Assembly (NCBI GenBank): GCA_043758755.1
Contig: JAYVMW010000001.1
Coordinates: 8,524-72,523, forward strand
DNA: 64,000 bases
From: Solimicrobium sp043758755
Lineage (GTDB): Bacteria; Pseudomonadota; Gammaproteobacteria; Burkholderiales; Burkholderiaceae_D
Reading direction: 5' to 3'
In this document: positions 1 to 11,918 of the stretch, one piece after another
Position numbering within the stretch: position 1 is the stretch's first letter
Layout: each line of letters opens with the position of its first letter
Translations under genes and position numbers: made by a program
The notes under the pieces: model-generated
What the model saw: the letters and a program-made list of their open reading frames with translations, nothing else
Told to the model about the DNA's origin: nothing
The model's database searches: none

Positions 1-2641
<2,641 letters not shown>

Positions 2642-2695
2642 TTCCATTTTGGAACTATCCGCGAATTATTCAGCTAATTGTTCAGCTATAATTCA

Positions 2696-2728
2696 AGCGT
2701 CGCCAGTTATCTGGCGGCGCTTTTTTTT
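2696..2728 (+). terminator. Intrinsic terminator of the rpoBC transcript
   Basis: An 11-bp stem (2696-2706 paired with 2711-2721, one G-T wobble) has a TTAT loop and runs straight into a tract of eight T. It sits 55 bases after the rpoC stop and before the next promoter region. This is a textbook Rho-independent terminator. Confidence 0.93.
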
Positions 2729-2836
2729 ACCTGAAATTTTGTAATCCAGTTTGAATCCGCACACCCCAACGAACATCTCAGAGATACAGAATCAGACCAC
2801 AAGTCTGTAAAACAATATCAATTAACAGGAGCAGGT

Positions 2837-4861
2837 ATGAGCTATTCCATCAAAAAATTCGGGCTGACCGCGATCATGGTCGGGTTGATCAGTGCGCCAC
2901 TGTATGCAGCAGGCGTCTCAGGTATCGATCTGGCAAACATCGACAATTCGGTGCGGGCTCAGGATGATTTCTTCAAGCATCAAAATGGCCTCTGGTTAAA
3001 AAACACCGAGATCCCGGCCGACAAATCGAGCTGGGGTTCATTCAATATTTTGAATGAACAGGTTCAGCCGCAGCTTAAAACAATTATTGACGGTATTGCC
3101 AACCCTGCGGGCAACCCGGATGAGCAGAAAATCGGCGATCTGTATGCCAGCTTCATGGACACGGCCACCATCGAATCGTTGGGTATCAAACCGCTCGAAC
3201 CGATCTTTACACGCATTGATGCACTGAGTGATAAAGCGCAGATTCCGGCACTGATGGCCTATTTCAGCCGGGTCAGCATCGTTTCCCCGTTCGACATTTC
3301 AGTCAATCAGGATGACCGTGATTCCACCGTATATGCGGTCGGTCTGGGTCAAAGCGGTCTGGGTATGCCAGATCGTGATTACTATCTGAAGCTGGATGAT
3401 GCTAAATTATCCAAAGTACGTCTGGCGTACGTCAAACATATTGAAAAAATGCTGGCCATGGCCGGAGACACCAACGCGGCAGCCAGTGCAGAAGCAATTC
3501 TGAAACTTGAAACCGCGCTGGCACAGGTACAGTGGACCAAGGTTGAACTGCGTGATCCGATCAAAAACTATAACAAGATCGAACTGGTCAATCTGAATGC
3601 CATTACCCCTGGCTTCGATATGTCTGCCTATCTGACAGCAATGGGCGTCGATGGAAAAATCAGCTATGTGCTGGTTGGGCAACCCAGCTATTTCACCGGT
3701 TTTGCCAAGGTAGTGCAGGACACGCCGTTAGACGTCTGGAAAACCTATTTCAAATGGCACACGCTGTCCAGCAATGCCAGTATGCTGCCGGTCAGCTTCG
3801 CCGATGAAAACTTTGCGTTTTACGGTACAACCATGCAGGGTATTCCTCAGCAAAAAGATCGCTGGAAACGCGCTGTGGATAAAATCAACATGGCCATGGG
3901 CGAATCGATGGGCAAATTGTATGCAGCCAAATATTTCCCGGCCGAGTCCAAAGTAAGAATGGAAAAACTGGTTGCCAACCTGATGGTGGCGTACAAACAA
4001 AGCATCAACAAACTGGACTGGATGAGCCCGGCTACCAAGAAGCAGGCGCAGCTCAAGTTGTCGACCATGGCCATCAAAATCGGGTATCCGGACAAATGGC
4101 GTGATTACTCAGCTCTGGTGATCAGCAAAGATGATTTGATCGGCAACAGCCTGCGCGCCAACGAATTTGAAGCGCAGTACGAAATCAATCTGCTGGGCAA
4201 GCCAATCGATCGCGCGCAGTGGGGCATGACACCGCAAACCGTGAACGCACAATACAACCCGCAGTTGAATGACATTACATTCCCGGCCGCGATTCTGCGT
4301 GCCCCCTTCTTCAACCCTGACGCCGATGATGCGGTCAATTATGGTGCCATAGGCGCCGTAATCGGCCATGAAATCAGCCACGGCTTTGATGATCAGGGCA
4401 GTCAGTACGATGAAAAGGGTAATCTGCGCGACTGGTGGACCAAGCAAGACCATAAAAAGTTTGCTGCCAAAACCACTGCACTGGTCAAACAGTACAATGC
4501 GTTCAGCCCGTTGCCTGGCTATTTTGTGAATGGTGAACTGACGCTGGGTGAAAACATTGCCGATAATTCCGGTCTGGCGATTTCCATGAAGGCCTACAAA
4601 ATTTCACTGAACGGCAAAAAAGCACCGGTCATCGATGGCTATACCGGCGAGCAGCGTTTCTATGCCGGCTTTGCTCAGGTATGGCAGGCCAAGTTGCGTG
4701 ATGAAACGGTATTGGTACGTATTAAAACCGATCCGCATTCACCACCGGCATTCCGAGCCAACGGTACGGTGCGTAACCAACCTGATTTTTACAGGGCATT
4801 TGATGTCAAGGCGGGCGACAAGATGTATCTGGCACCGAAGGATCGCGTGATTATCTGGTAA
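2837..4861 (+). CDS. Secreted M13-family zinc metallopeptidase (neprilysin/PepO-like)
   Basis: A zinc endopeptidase of family M13, 674 residues, the usual length. An N-terminal signal peptide (MSYSIKKFGL then a hydrophobic stretch ending PLYAAG) predicts export to the periplasm or beyond. The zinc site is HEISH at residues 511-515, with the third ligand Glu572 and Asp576 in GENIADNSG. The NAQYNP substrate-binding motif is near residue 470, and the C-terminal RANGTVRNQPDF block is present. AGGAGCAGG just upstream sets the ATG. It is a single-gene unit after the rpoC terminator. It probably degrades small peptides; the natural substrate cannot be read from the sequence. Confidence 0.93.
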   Translation: MSYSIKKFGLTAIMVGLISAPLYAAGVSGIDLANIDNSVRAQDDFFKHQNGLWLKNTEIPADKSSWGSFNILNEQVQPQLKTIIDGIANPAGNPDEQKIGDLYASFMDTATIESLGIKPLEPIFTRIDALSDKAQIPALMAYFSRVSIVSPFDISVNQDDRDSTVYAVGLGQSGLGMPDRDYYLKLDDAKLSKVRLAYVKHIEKMLAMAGDTNAAASAEAILKLETALAQVQWTKVELRDPIKNYNKIELVNLNAITPGFDMSAYLTAMGVDGKISYVLVGQPSYFTGFAKVVQDTPLDVWKTYFKWHTLSSNASMLPVSFADENFAFYGTTMQGIPQQKDRWKRAVDKINMAMGESMGKLYAAKYFPAESKVRMEKLVANLMVAYKQSINKLDWMSPATKKQAQLKLSTMAIKIGYPDKWRDYSALVISKDDLIGNSLRANEFEAQYEINLLGKPIDRAQWGMTPQTVNAQYNPQLNDITFPAAILRAPFFNPDADDAVNYGAIGAVIGHEISHGFDDQGSQYDEKGNLRDWWTKQDHKKFAAKTTALVKQYNAFSPLPGYFVNGELTLGENIADNSGLAISMKAYKISLNGKKAPVIDGYTGEQRFYAGFAQVWQAKLRDETVLVRIKTDPHSPPAFRANGTVRNQPDFYRAFDVKAGDKMYLAPKDRVIIW

Positions 4862-4900
4862 GTCTTCTGGATTGAGCAGGTTTTAAAAATGCAAAAAGTG

Positions 4901-5605
4901 TCACTGCACCGGGTATGGCGCAAAATTACCGAACGGCGGCCACTCGACTATATCGGAACCTCGAATTAAGAACAGTGTGTCACTTAAAGTCAAATCTGAG
5001 TAACCGAGTTTCTGACGGGAACCTGACAGTACGAGGAGGCAGGGTTTATTGTTAAGTAAGACAACCAGTCTCCGTGGATTACCATTCAGTCCGGTATCGG
5101 CAAGGACTGTTTGGCAATTCACGGTGATATGCCCTTTGGCGGCAATTAAACCCCGTGCGCCGGTCAGATCGGAGGCCACAAATGAGGCCCAATCTAAACT
5201 GGCCCCGGTGAAGTTGGCATTTTGCATGCTGGCTGAATCAAAGTTCAGGTTGGTCAAATTGAGTCCGGAGAAATCGACATTGTCCAGAATGATCTTCTTC
5301 TGATTGAAACGTAAGTCATTCAGCAAGTCGTTCAAAAAATCGGTGTAACCGTGATCTGCCGCATTCGCGAAAATCAGCCGGATAATGTCACGATCACATT
5401 GTGGCGAAGTCAGGGCGAGCTTGATTGCGTCCGTGGTTGTTCGGTTGCTCTCGCTGTCTACCGGCTCTCCGTCAGAGCCAAGTATGAGCACTTCAACGGC
5501 ATTGGAAAACGCAAAATAGCTGTCAATAATATTGATGACGTCGTTGCAAAGGAAGGTGTCCAACGCGCTTTTCAGTGCGACCTGGTGGGGAGTTGTGGGT
5601 AACAT
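4901..5605 (-). CDS. Pentapeptide-repeat protein
   Basis: A 234-residue protein of unknown function. Residues about 110-160 form a short run of pentapeptide repeats of the A(D/N)Lxx type (NVDFSGLNLTNLNF, ASMQNANFTGASLDWASF, ASDLTGARGL), which would fold as a short right-handed beta-helix. The N-terminal 100 residues are helical and not recognised; the C-terminal 70 look like beta strands. No signal peptide or membrane segment is seen. It is convergent with the M13 peptidase gene and has no clear Shine-Dalgarno before the ATG. With only about six repeats it is unlike the long DNA-gyrase-mimic proteins, so no resistance role is inferred. Confidence 0.75.
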   Translation of the reverse strand: MLPTTPHQVALKSALDTFLCNDVINIIDSYFAFSNAVEVLILGSDGEPVDSESNRTTTDAIKLALTSPQCDRDIIRLIFANAADHGYTDFLNDLLNDLRFNQKKIILDNVDFSGLNLTNLNFDSASMQNANFTGASLDWASFVASDLTGARGLIAAKGHITVNCQTVLADTGLNGNPRRLVVLLNNKPCLLVLSGSRQKLGYSDLTLSDTLFLIRGSDIVEWPPFGNFAPYPVQ

Positions 5606-5897
5606 AAGTAAATTCTTAAATCAAATGGAAAGTTGATTGGTGCGCTGATGTGGGTCCGAATGGTGACCGGTAACCAAAGGCACCTCTTTAAAATAGATGA
5701 GTGTTTTGTTGTTGGAAAGCGAATGGTTCGAAGAGTGACATTCGTTGGAGCGCCCAGCAAGGCGAGGATGATAATGAGTCAGGATTAAAATTACATCGCA
5801 GGAAGCCCGAATTGAAGGATGGGCTGTGATCAGGTACGTCAACGTTAAAGGTGTACAAAACGCAGCTGGCTATTTGCAATACCGGCACGGATTGGAA
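5606..5897. other. Intergenic stretch without a supported gene
   Basis: These 292 bases lie between two genes read on the minus strand and probably hold the promoter of the pentapeptide-repeat gene. Short overlapping minus-strand frames occur, but none has a ribosome-binding site or a recognisable product. No terminator or repeat was seen. Confidence 0.5.
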
Positions 5898-6476
5898 TTA
5901 TTTTTCGGTTGCTGGCCGCTCAGAAAGCGATGGCGGACGTTTCAATGGTGCAGCAGGCGCATCGCATCCGCGCTCCTGACCCATGCCTTTTAGAAATGCG
6001 CGCCGCACCACGCCAGCCGCAACTGCGGTATTCAACTCCTTTGAGCGCTTCTCCGCGCCGGAAAGTCTGCGTATCCAGCTCCTGAACGGTATGACACCCT
6101 GAATGGTGCGTTCAACGGAACCGACCGCTTCATTTTCCGCAAAATCTCCACCCTTTTCCAGATCCGTTTTTGTCTTGGATTCAGTCAGTGTATCCAGATC
6201 CGGACCCAGAGCCATATCAAGCAATTGAACCTGTTCGGTTATCCCTTTGCAGGTGCTGTCTTGTGGGACCAGATAGGGATTGCTTACTGCTTCAGTCAGT
6301 GCGGCCGGAATATCAGCCTGCATCAGGTTCAAATCGTTCAGTGGTGACACAACAGCATTACCAAGTCGATCCTGGGTAGACTTGGGCGCATTGATCTGGG
6401 TGGCCTCATGCGTCACACAGGAGGTCGTGGTCAGGGAGGTCAATGCAAGCAGGACAATCAACAATTTGCCGGGCAT
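5898..6476 (-). CDS. Small exported, probably lipoprotein, hypothetical protein
   Basis: A 192-residue protein that I do not recognise. The N-terminus MPGKLLIVLLALTSLTTTSC is a short basic-hydrophobic signal ending at a Cys. The residues before the Cys (TTS) only partly fit a lipobox, so lipoprotein processing is likely but not certain. The middle contains an acidic segment with ENEAVGSVERTIQGVIPFR, and the tail is Pro-rich. GGAG seven bases upstream of the ATG supports this start. It lies 71 bases downstream of phrB on the same strand and may be read through from tetR-phrB. If so, a cell-envelope role in the same stress response is possible. Confidence 0.65.
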   Translation of the reverse strand: MPGKLLIVLLALTSLTTTSCVTHEATQINAPKSTQDRLGNAVVSPLNDLNLMQADIPAALTEAVSNPYLVPQDSTCKGITEQVQLLDMALGPDLDTLTESKTKTDLEKGGDFAENEAVGSVERTIQGVIPFRSWIRRLSGAEKRSKELNTAVAAGVVRRAFLKGMGQERGCDAPAAPLKRPPSLSERPATEK

Positions 6477-6547
6477 GGTTCAGCTCCAGATTGAGTGGTT
6501 GTCCAAGGATAGCTGTAATGTCTGAAAATTCAAAATCGAAATTGAGT

Positions 6548-7909
6548 TCAGACTTTAAACAGGGCAAGAGCAGCAAGCCGCTGTGTCGCGTGATCGACGA
6601 TCGCAGCAGGATAATTATCCTGAGCAGGTGGGGCGTGAATGTCCTTGTCACTCACATGCGCGAGTTCGGGACAATAGCGGCGAATAAACTGGCCGTGCGG
6701 ATCAAAGCGCTCCGATTGGGTCGTGGGATTAAAGATGCGGAAATACGGTTGCGCGTCACAGCCGGTGGAAGCAGCCCACTGCCAGCCACCGTTATTGGCA
6801 GACAGATCAAAATCGTTTAAATGCGTGGCGAAATAGCGTTCACCCCAGCGCCAGTCAATCAGCAAGTCCTTGACCAGAAAACTGGCCGCAATCATGCGCA
6901 GCCGGTTATGCATGAAACCGGTTTGATTGAGCTGCCGCATTGCCGCATCGACCAGCGGAAAGCCGGTCTGGCCGGCACACCAGGCGGCAAAATAATCCGG
7001 GTTGTTGGGAAACGGCAGCGTGTCGTATTCGGTTTTGAAAGTATGCGTAACCAGTTCTGGCCGATGCCACAACAGTTGCTGATAAAATTCGCGCCAGATC
7101 AATTCGGACAGCCAGGTTTGCGCGCCCTGGGAACCGATCTGGTTGGCGGTGCGCGCCAGTTCGCGGATCGATACGGTACCAAAACGCACATGCACCGACA
7201 GATACGACACCCCTTTTCGCGCCGGGAAATCTCTGGCGTCATGATAGCCATCAATGCGATTGCAGAAATCATTGAACAACTGTTCTCCACCATCCATGCC
7301 CGGCAATAAATGGTCAACATTGACTTCGTCAAAGCCGAGTTGTGCCAGTTCAGGCATGGGAGAAACCGAGCATGGTTTCAGATGCTGCAAATGCGGCCGT
7401 AACTGATAAGAAGCCAGTGCCTGCTCATTCAGGCTGGCCAGCCAGGCCCGTTTATACGGTGTAAATACCTGATACATCCGGCCGGACAGATTCAGAATTT
7501 CATCGCGTTCAAAAATCACCTGATCCTTGAACAGATGCAGTGACTTGCCTTCCGAGGACAGATGATCTTCAATCTGTGCGTCGCGCGTGATTGCATCGGG
7601 TTCATAGTCGCGATTGGCATACACCGCATTGGCATTGAACTCGTCAGCCAGGCGCGGAATCAGCGCGGTGGCCGAACCGTGTCGCACGATCAGATCGGAA
7701 CCGAGCGCATTGAGTTCCTGCTTGAGCTGACACAGGCTGGCATGAATAAATGCCACGCGCCGATCGCGCCTGGGCAAACTGTCAAGGATGGCTTTGTCAA
7801 AAATGAAGACACATACCACCTGAGCGCCCGACGTCAGCGCATGATACAGGGCAGCATGATCGAACAGGCGCAGATCACGGCGCAGCCAGACCAGTGCAGT
7901 GTCGGTCAT
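6548..7909 (-). CDS. phrB: Deoxyribodipyrimidine photolyase (class I CPD type)
   Basis: A light-driven DNA repair flavoprotein that splits UV-induced pyrimidine dimers, 453 residues. The N-terminal antenna domain begins TALVWLRRDLRLFDHAAL, the typical Rossmann start with the RRDLR motif. The C-terminal FAD domain shows WLSELIWREFYQQLLW, TGFPLVDAAMRQLNQTGFMHNRLRM and WRWGERYFATHLNDFDLSANNGGWQWAASTGCDAQPYFRIFNP, including the Trp residues of the electron-transfer chain. The start ATG overlaps the stop of the upstream tetR gene by ATGA, so the two are translationally coupled. Being next to a TetR regulator and divergent from a lipid-modification operon suggests control by light or oxidative stress. 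Confidence 0.95.
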   Translation of the reverse strand: MTDTALVWLRRDLRLFDHAALYHALTSGAQVVCVFIFDKAILDSLPRRDRRVAFIHASLCQLKQELNALGSDLIVRHGSATALIPRLADEFNANAVYANRDYEPDAITRDAQIEDHLSSEGKSLHLFKDQVIFERDEILNLSGRMYQVFTPYKRAWLASLNEQALASYQLRPHLQHLKPCSVSPMPELAQLGFDEVNVDHLLPGMDGGEQLFNDFCNRIDGYHDARDFPARKGVSYLSVHVRFGTVSIRELARTANQIGSQGAQTWLSELIWREFYQQLLWHRPELVTHTFKTEYDTLPFPNNPDYFAAWCAGQTGFPLVDAAMRQLNQTGFMHNRLRMIAASFLVKDLLIDWRWGERYFATHLNDFDLSANNGGWQWAASTGCDAQPYFRIFNPTTQSERFDPHGQFIRRYCPELAHVSDKDIHAPPAQDNYPAAIVDHATQRLAALALFKV

Positions 7910-8532
7910 CGCGTGTTCTTTCCAGTGGGCCGAAAACCCTGGAAGGCCACCTGCAACATGGCCTGTACCACATCGTCATTTTTCATTTTGCTGAATTGCT
8001 GCAGATAATCTACTGCCGGGTCGCAGGTGCGCGAATAGTAACTGAACAAGATCACGTCGCTGGGCAGAGAACTGTCGAGTTCGCCGGATTTTTGGGCCGC
8101 CTGAACCAGTTTTTCCAGTTGCCCGTTGAGCTTCAGAATGCGCGTCACGTAGCGCATGTTACGCATTAACATGCTGCGCACGCTGGCGTTGGTGGACGGC
8201 AGAAACGGCATGCCACCTTCGAGCCGCACGCGCAGCGCCCATTCCAGCAAAGCGGATAATTTCTGAACCGGCGACTGGCCCTGCTCCAGTGCTGCCACAA
8301 ATTCAATGGCACCATCAATGAGCCGGATCAAGGCTTCCCCGACCAGATCTTCCTTGGATTTGAAGTGCTTATACAGACTGGGTTTGGAAATTCCCACTGC
8401 GTTGGCCACGTCATCCATGGTCATCAGGTCAAAACCCTTGTCGCCCAAAATTTTGGTGGTCGCATCCAGCACCGCGCTTTCCCTGAGTTTGAAGGCTTGG
8501 TCCTTGAAGCTGATTTTGCTAAAAATACTCAT
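7906..8532 (-). CDS. TetR-family transcriptional regulator
   Basis: A 208-residue repressor-type regulator. The N-terminal helix-turn-helix spans about residues 20-65 (AVLDATTKILGDKGFDLMTMDDVANAVGISKPSLYKHFKSKEDLV), followed by a helical ligand domain. The frame stays open 71 codons further upstream, but those codons overlap the divergent gene and code for unusual sequence, so the ATG at 8532 is chosen. The stop overlaps the phrB start (ATGA). It faces the lipid-modification operon across about 100 bases that contain a palindrome, its likely operator. In related neighbourhoods of other bacteria this place is often held by RpoE-ChrR or a light-sensing MerR regulator. Confidence 0.9.
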   Translation of the reverse strand: MSIFSKISFKDQAFKLRESAVLDATTKILGDKGFDLMTMDDVANAVGISKPSLYKHFKSKEDLVGEALIRLIDGAIEFVAALEQGQSPVQKLSALLEWALRVRLEGGMPFLPSTNASVRSMLMRNMRYVTRILKLNGQLEKLVQAAQKSGELDSSLPSDVILFSYYSRTCDPAVDYLQQFSKMKNDDVVQAMLQVAFQGFRPTGKNTR

Positions 8533-8545
8533 GAGTAAAATAAAG

Positions 8546-8559
8546 TTACTGGTTAGTAG
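8546..8559. promoter_or_regulatory. Candidate TetR operator
   Basis: The perfect palindrome TACTGGTTAGTA (8547-8558; half-sites TACT and AGTA, spacer GGTT) lies 14 bases upstream of the tetR start, between tetR-phrB and the divergent operon. Length and position suit autoregulation by a TetR dimer. A second short palindrome, TAATATTA, is at 8580-8587 and could overlap a -10 element. Binding is inferred. Confidence 0.45.
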
Positions 8560-8635
8560 CTTTTCTGTTTGATTGGTAGTAATATTAGCACACCGTCGAT
8601 AACAAGCAACGCAAATTTCAAAATAAGGCAACCAA

Positions 8636-9913
8636 ATGCAGCGCAACAGGCAACGAATCGCCGTAATCGGATCAGGAATTTCTGGCTTGGCCAGCGCCTG
8701 GTTGCTGTCCCGTGCCCATGACGTGGTTCTGTATGAAGCCGGCAATTATCTGGGCGGTCACACCAATACGGTTGATGTGACGCTCGACGGTTTTGTGCAT
8801 CCGGTTGATACCGGATTTCTGGTCTATAACAATCAAACCTATCCCAACCTGATTGCCATGCTGGCCGAACTGCAGGTGGGCAGTTATGCAACCGACATGT
8901 CGTTTGGCGTGTCGATGGAACAGGGCAAGCTTGAATGGGCCGGCACCAGTCTGGACAGTGTCTTCGCGCAGCGCAGCAATCTGCTTTCGCCGACCTTTCT
9001 GAACATGCTTAAAGACATCCTGCGCTTCAACAAGGCGGCACCTGACCATCTGCAGCGGACATTGCAAAGTTGCGCCAGTCTGGGCGAGCTGCTGAAAGAG
9101 GAGCGGTATGGCGCCACTTTTTGCGATGCCTATCTGTTGCCTATGGCTGCGGCGATCTGGTCGAGTACCCCGGGCGACATTTTGAAATTCCCGGCCAGCA
9201 CCTTTATCCGCTTTTGCCTGAATCACTCACTGCTGCAGGTGAATAACCGGCCGCAATGGCAAACGGTGCGCGGCGGCGCGCGTGAATACGTGCGAAAAAT
9301 AGCTGCCTCATTAACCGATATCCGCCTCAATACTCCGGTCGAATCGGTAGTGCGTTCCGCTGAGGAAGCTCTGGTAATTACACATCAAAGAACCGAGAGA
9401 TTTGATTCGGTGCTGTTTGCCACGCATGCCCCGGATACAGCCAATATGCTCTTGGATGCCAGCGCGAAGGAACAGGCGCTACTGTCGGCGGTTCGGTATC
9501 AACCCAACCAGGCCTGGCTGCATACCGATTTAAGCCTGATGCCGCAGCAGCGCAAGGTCTGGTCGGCGTGGAATTACATCGGAGCGCAGCAGCGCGCCGG
9601 GGAGCGTCCGGTATGCGTGAGCTACTGGCTCAATAAACTTCAGCAACTGCCATTTACTACACCGGTCATCGTGACCCTGAATCCGATCCATCCGCCTGAC
9701 CCGGCCAAGGTACTGCGCAGTTTTCAGTATCAACATCCGGTGTTTGATCAGCCTGCCATTCATGCGCAACAGCAGCTGGAAACCATTCAGGGAAAAAATC
9801 GCTGCTGGTTTGCCGGCGCCTGGACCGGTTATGGTTTTCATGAAGACGGTTTGAAATCGGCCTTGCGGATTGCCAGAGATTTTGGTGTAGCACCAGACTG
9901 GGCCAGACTGTGA
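8636..9913 (+). CDS. FAD-dependent oxidoreductase, amine-oxidase fold (COG2907 type)
   Basis: A 425-residue flavoprotein. The N-terminal dinucleotide-binding motif is IAVIGSGISGLASAWLL (about residues 8-24), followed by LYEAGNYLGGHTNTV. The C-terminal FAD-contact segment is NRCWFAGAWTGYGFHEDGLKSALRIA. Proteins of this type sit beside CFA-like methyltransferases in many proteobacteria, including singlet-oxygen regulons, and are thought to desaturate or oxidise acyl chains. It is the first gene of an eight-gene operon, and its TGA overlaps the next start (GTGA). The substrate is not shown by the sequence; an unsaturated or methylated phospholipid acyl chain is inferred from context. Confidence 0.88.
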   Translation: MQRNRQRIAVIGSGISGLASAWLLSRAHDVVLYEAGNYLGGHTNTVDVTLDGFVHPVDTGFLVYNNQTYPNLIAMLAELQVGSYATDMSFGVSMEQGKLEWAGTSLDSVFAQRSNLLSPTFLNMLKDILRFNKAAPDHLQRTLQSCASLGELLKEERYGATFCDAYLLPMAAAIWSSTPGDILKFPASTFIRFCLNHSLLQVNNRPQWQTVRGGAREYVRKIAASLTDIRLNTPVESVVRSAEEALVITHQRTERFDSVLFATHAPDTANMLLDASAKEQALLSAVRYQPNQAWLHTDLSLMPQQRKVWSAWNYIGAQQRAGERPVCVSYWLNKLQQLPFTTPVIVTLNPIHPPDPAKVLRSFQYQHPVFDQPAIHAQQQLETIQGKNRCWFAGAWTGYGFHEDGLKSALRIARDFGVAPDWARL

Positions 9914-10707
9914 GATCCGCGCCAGCCAAACTGATCCGCGGACAGGTCATGCACGAACGACTGCGACCTGTGCTGCATCGCTTTGTCTATCCGGTGTTTT
10001 ATGTGCGCCTCAATCTGGCGCGCCTGCAGGAATTGAATTCAGCCTGGTTCGGCGTAAATCGCCGCCGGCTGGCTTCGATAAGAACGCGTGATTACGGGCC
10101 GCGCGACGGCAGCGACCTGCAGCAATGGATGCGGACCATTTTGCACAAAGCCGGCATACCGGCAGACGGTGAAATCTGGTTGCAGACCTTTCCGCGCCTG
10201 TTTGGATTTGCGTTCAATCCGGTCAGTTTCTGGTACTGCCACGACAATTCGGGCGCGTTGCTGGCGGTGCTGGCTGAAGTTAACAATACCTTCGGGGAAT
10301 CGCATCGCTATCTGCTAAGCACTGCAGGGGCGATCACGGCACAGACTGAACTGGTCAGCGATAAAAACATGCACGTCTCACCCTTTTGCCAGGTGCAGGG
10401 TCAGTACCATTTTAAATTTCGCGAAGCGGAACAGTCTAGTTTTATCACCCTGGATTATTTCGATGAGCAAGGCTTGCTGATTAAAACCGCAGTCGGTGGA
10501 AAGTGCGTTGACCTGACTGCGAAGCAAATCAGAAACGCGATCCTGCTACAGCCGTGGCTGACCTGCAGCATCGTCGTCGGCATCCACTGGCAGGCCTTCA
10601 GATTATGGTGCAAGGGTGTTGCGTGGTTTTCCAAACCGGCTGCACCAGAACATGAACTCAGCCTTACCTCAAAACCGTCCGGCAATACACAACAGGAGCC
10701 GTCATAG
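9910..10707 (+). CDS. DUF1365 family protein (COG3496)
   Basis: A 265-residue protein of the DUF1365 family, which occurs almost always between a COG2907 flavoprotein and a CFA-like methyltransferase. Characteristic segments are GQVMHERLRPVLHRFVYPVFYVRLNL at the N-terminus, then QTFPRLFGFAFNPVSFWYC, LAEVNNTFGESHRYLL and KNMHVSPFCQVQGQYHF. The start is GTG in a GTGA overlap with the upstream gene. The biochemical role is unknown; constant partnership with acyl-chain modifying enzymes points to phospholipid fatty-acid modification. No signal peptide is seen. Confidence 0.88.
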   Translation: MRSAPAKLIRGQVMHERLRPVLHRFVYPVFYVRLNLARLQELNSAWFGVNRRRLASIRTRDYGPRDGSDLQQWMRTILHKAGIPADGEIWLQTFPRLFGFAFNPVSFWYCHDNSGALLAVLAEVNNTFGESHRYLLSTAGAITAQTELVSDKNMHVSPFCQVQGQYHFKFREAEQSSFITLDYFDEQGLLIKTAVGGKCVDLTAKQIRNAILLQPWLTCSIVVGIHWQAFRLWCKGVAWFSKPAAPEHELSLTSKPSGNTQQEPS

Positions 10708-11918
10708 TGAAACCAAGATGCCTTACTGAATCACTGCCAGCCAGCGTGCCGGTGGCCGCCAGAATTTTTTTGAAGCTGCTGCAACGCCTGCAATATGGGC
10801 ATTTGCAACTGATTACGCCGGAAGGCACCCACTACACGTATGGCGACCTGCACCAACCGCCCAGCGCCACTCTGAAAATCCATGACTGGCGCGCCTGTGC
10901 CCGCATCATCCGCGCCGGTGATATCGGCTTTGCCGAAGCCATCGAAGCCGGATGGATCGCCAGTCCTGATCTGGTGGCACTGCTGCGTCTGGCCATACGC
11001 AACCAGACTGCGCTGCAGCGCGTGGTCAACGGCGGCTCCCTGTCCACGCTGTGGTACCGGTTGCGCCACTTGTTTCGTCCGAATACCCGCAGTGGCAGTC
11101 GCAAAAACATTCATGCCCATTACGATATCGGCAATGATTTTTACCGGTTGTGGCTGGATGACAGCATGACTTATTCGAGCGCCGTGTTTGACGGCGACAT
11201 GACCCAGTCACTGTCGGCTGCCCAGGCCCGCAAGTATCAGCGCATTATTGATGTGATGGATCTGACCGCCGGCGACCATGTGCTGGAGATCGGCTGCGGC
11301 TGGGGCGGGTTTGCCGAATACGCAGCGCTCCAGGGTATCAGGATCACGGGTGTGACGATATCACCGTCACAACTGGCCCTCGCCCAGCAACGTCTGGCCA
11401 GTCAAAATCTGGCCCATCTGGCGCAGTTAAGCCTGTGCGACTACCGTGATCTGAGCGGCACGTTTGATGCGGTGGTTTCGATCGAAATGTTTGAGGCAGT
11501 CGGTCAGCGCTACTGGGCGCAGTTTTTCAACACTGTGGCAGCGCGGTTAAAGCGCGGCGGGCGCGCGGTGGTGCAGTCGATCACCATCGGCCAGAGTGAT
11601 TTCGAACGCTACAGCAACAGCACCGATTTTATTCAGCAATATATTTTCCCGGGCGGCATGCTGCCCAGCAAAGAACGCTTTGGTCATCAGGCCAAACAGG
11701 CTGGGTTGCAGGTCGATCAGGAATTCTGTTTTGGTCCCGATTATGCAGAAACCTTAAGACGCTGGCACCGCGACTGGGACAGCCAGGCCGAGCACATTCG
11801 CGCGCAGGGTTTTGATGAACGCTTTATGCGCGTCTGGCGTTTGTATTTTGCCTACTGCGAAGCCGGCTTTGACGAGGGGAAAACCGATGTCGTTCAATTC
11901 CTGCTGCACAAGCCTTAA
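10707..11918 (+). CDS. Cyclopropane-fatty-acid synthase-like SAM methyltransferase
   Basis: A 403-residue SAM-dependent methyltransferase of the CFA synthase family, acting on double bonds of membrane phospholipid acyl chains. The family segment HYDIGNDFYRLWLDDSMTYSSAVF is followed by the SAM-binding motif VLEIGCGWGGFAEYAA, then VSIEMFEAVGQRYW and STDFIQQYIFPGGMLPS. The start is GTG, overlapping the upstream TAG, with AGGAG ten bases before it. The product could be a cyclopropane ring or, as shown for UfaM-type enzymes in Rhodobacter, a methylated acyl chain on the way to a furan fatty acid. Sequence reading alone does not separate the two. Confidence 0.92.
   Translation: MKPRCLTESLPASVPVAARIFLKLLQRLQYGHLQLITPEGTHYTYGDLHQPPSATLKIHDWRACARIIRAGDIGFAEAIEAGWIASPDLVALLRLAIRNQTALQRVVNGGSLSTLWYRLRHLFRPNTRSGSRKNIHAHYDIGNDFYRLWLDDSMTYSSAVFDGDMTQSLSAAQARKYQRIIDVMDLTAGDHVLEIGCGWGGFAEYAALQGIRITGVTISPSQLALAQQRLASQNLAHLAQLSLCDYRDLSGTFDAVVSIEMFEAVGQRYWAQFFNTVAARLKRGGRAVVQSITIGQSDFERYSNSTDFIQQYIFPGGMLPSKERFGHQAKQAGLQVDQEFCFGPDYAETLRRWHRDWDSQAEHIRAQGFDERFMRVWRLYFAYCEAGFDEGKTDVVQFLLHKP

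Noticed and set aside
8533..8745. N-terminal extension of the TetR gene
   Set aside because: It would overlap the divergent flavoprotein gene by 110 bases and codes for unconserved residues before a normal TetR start.
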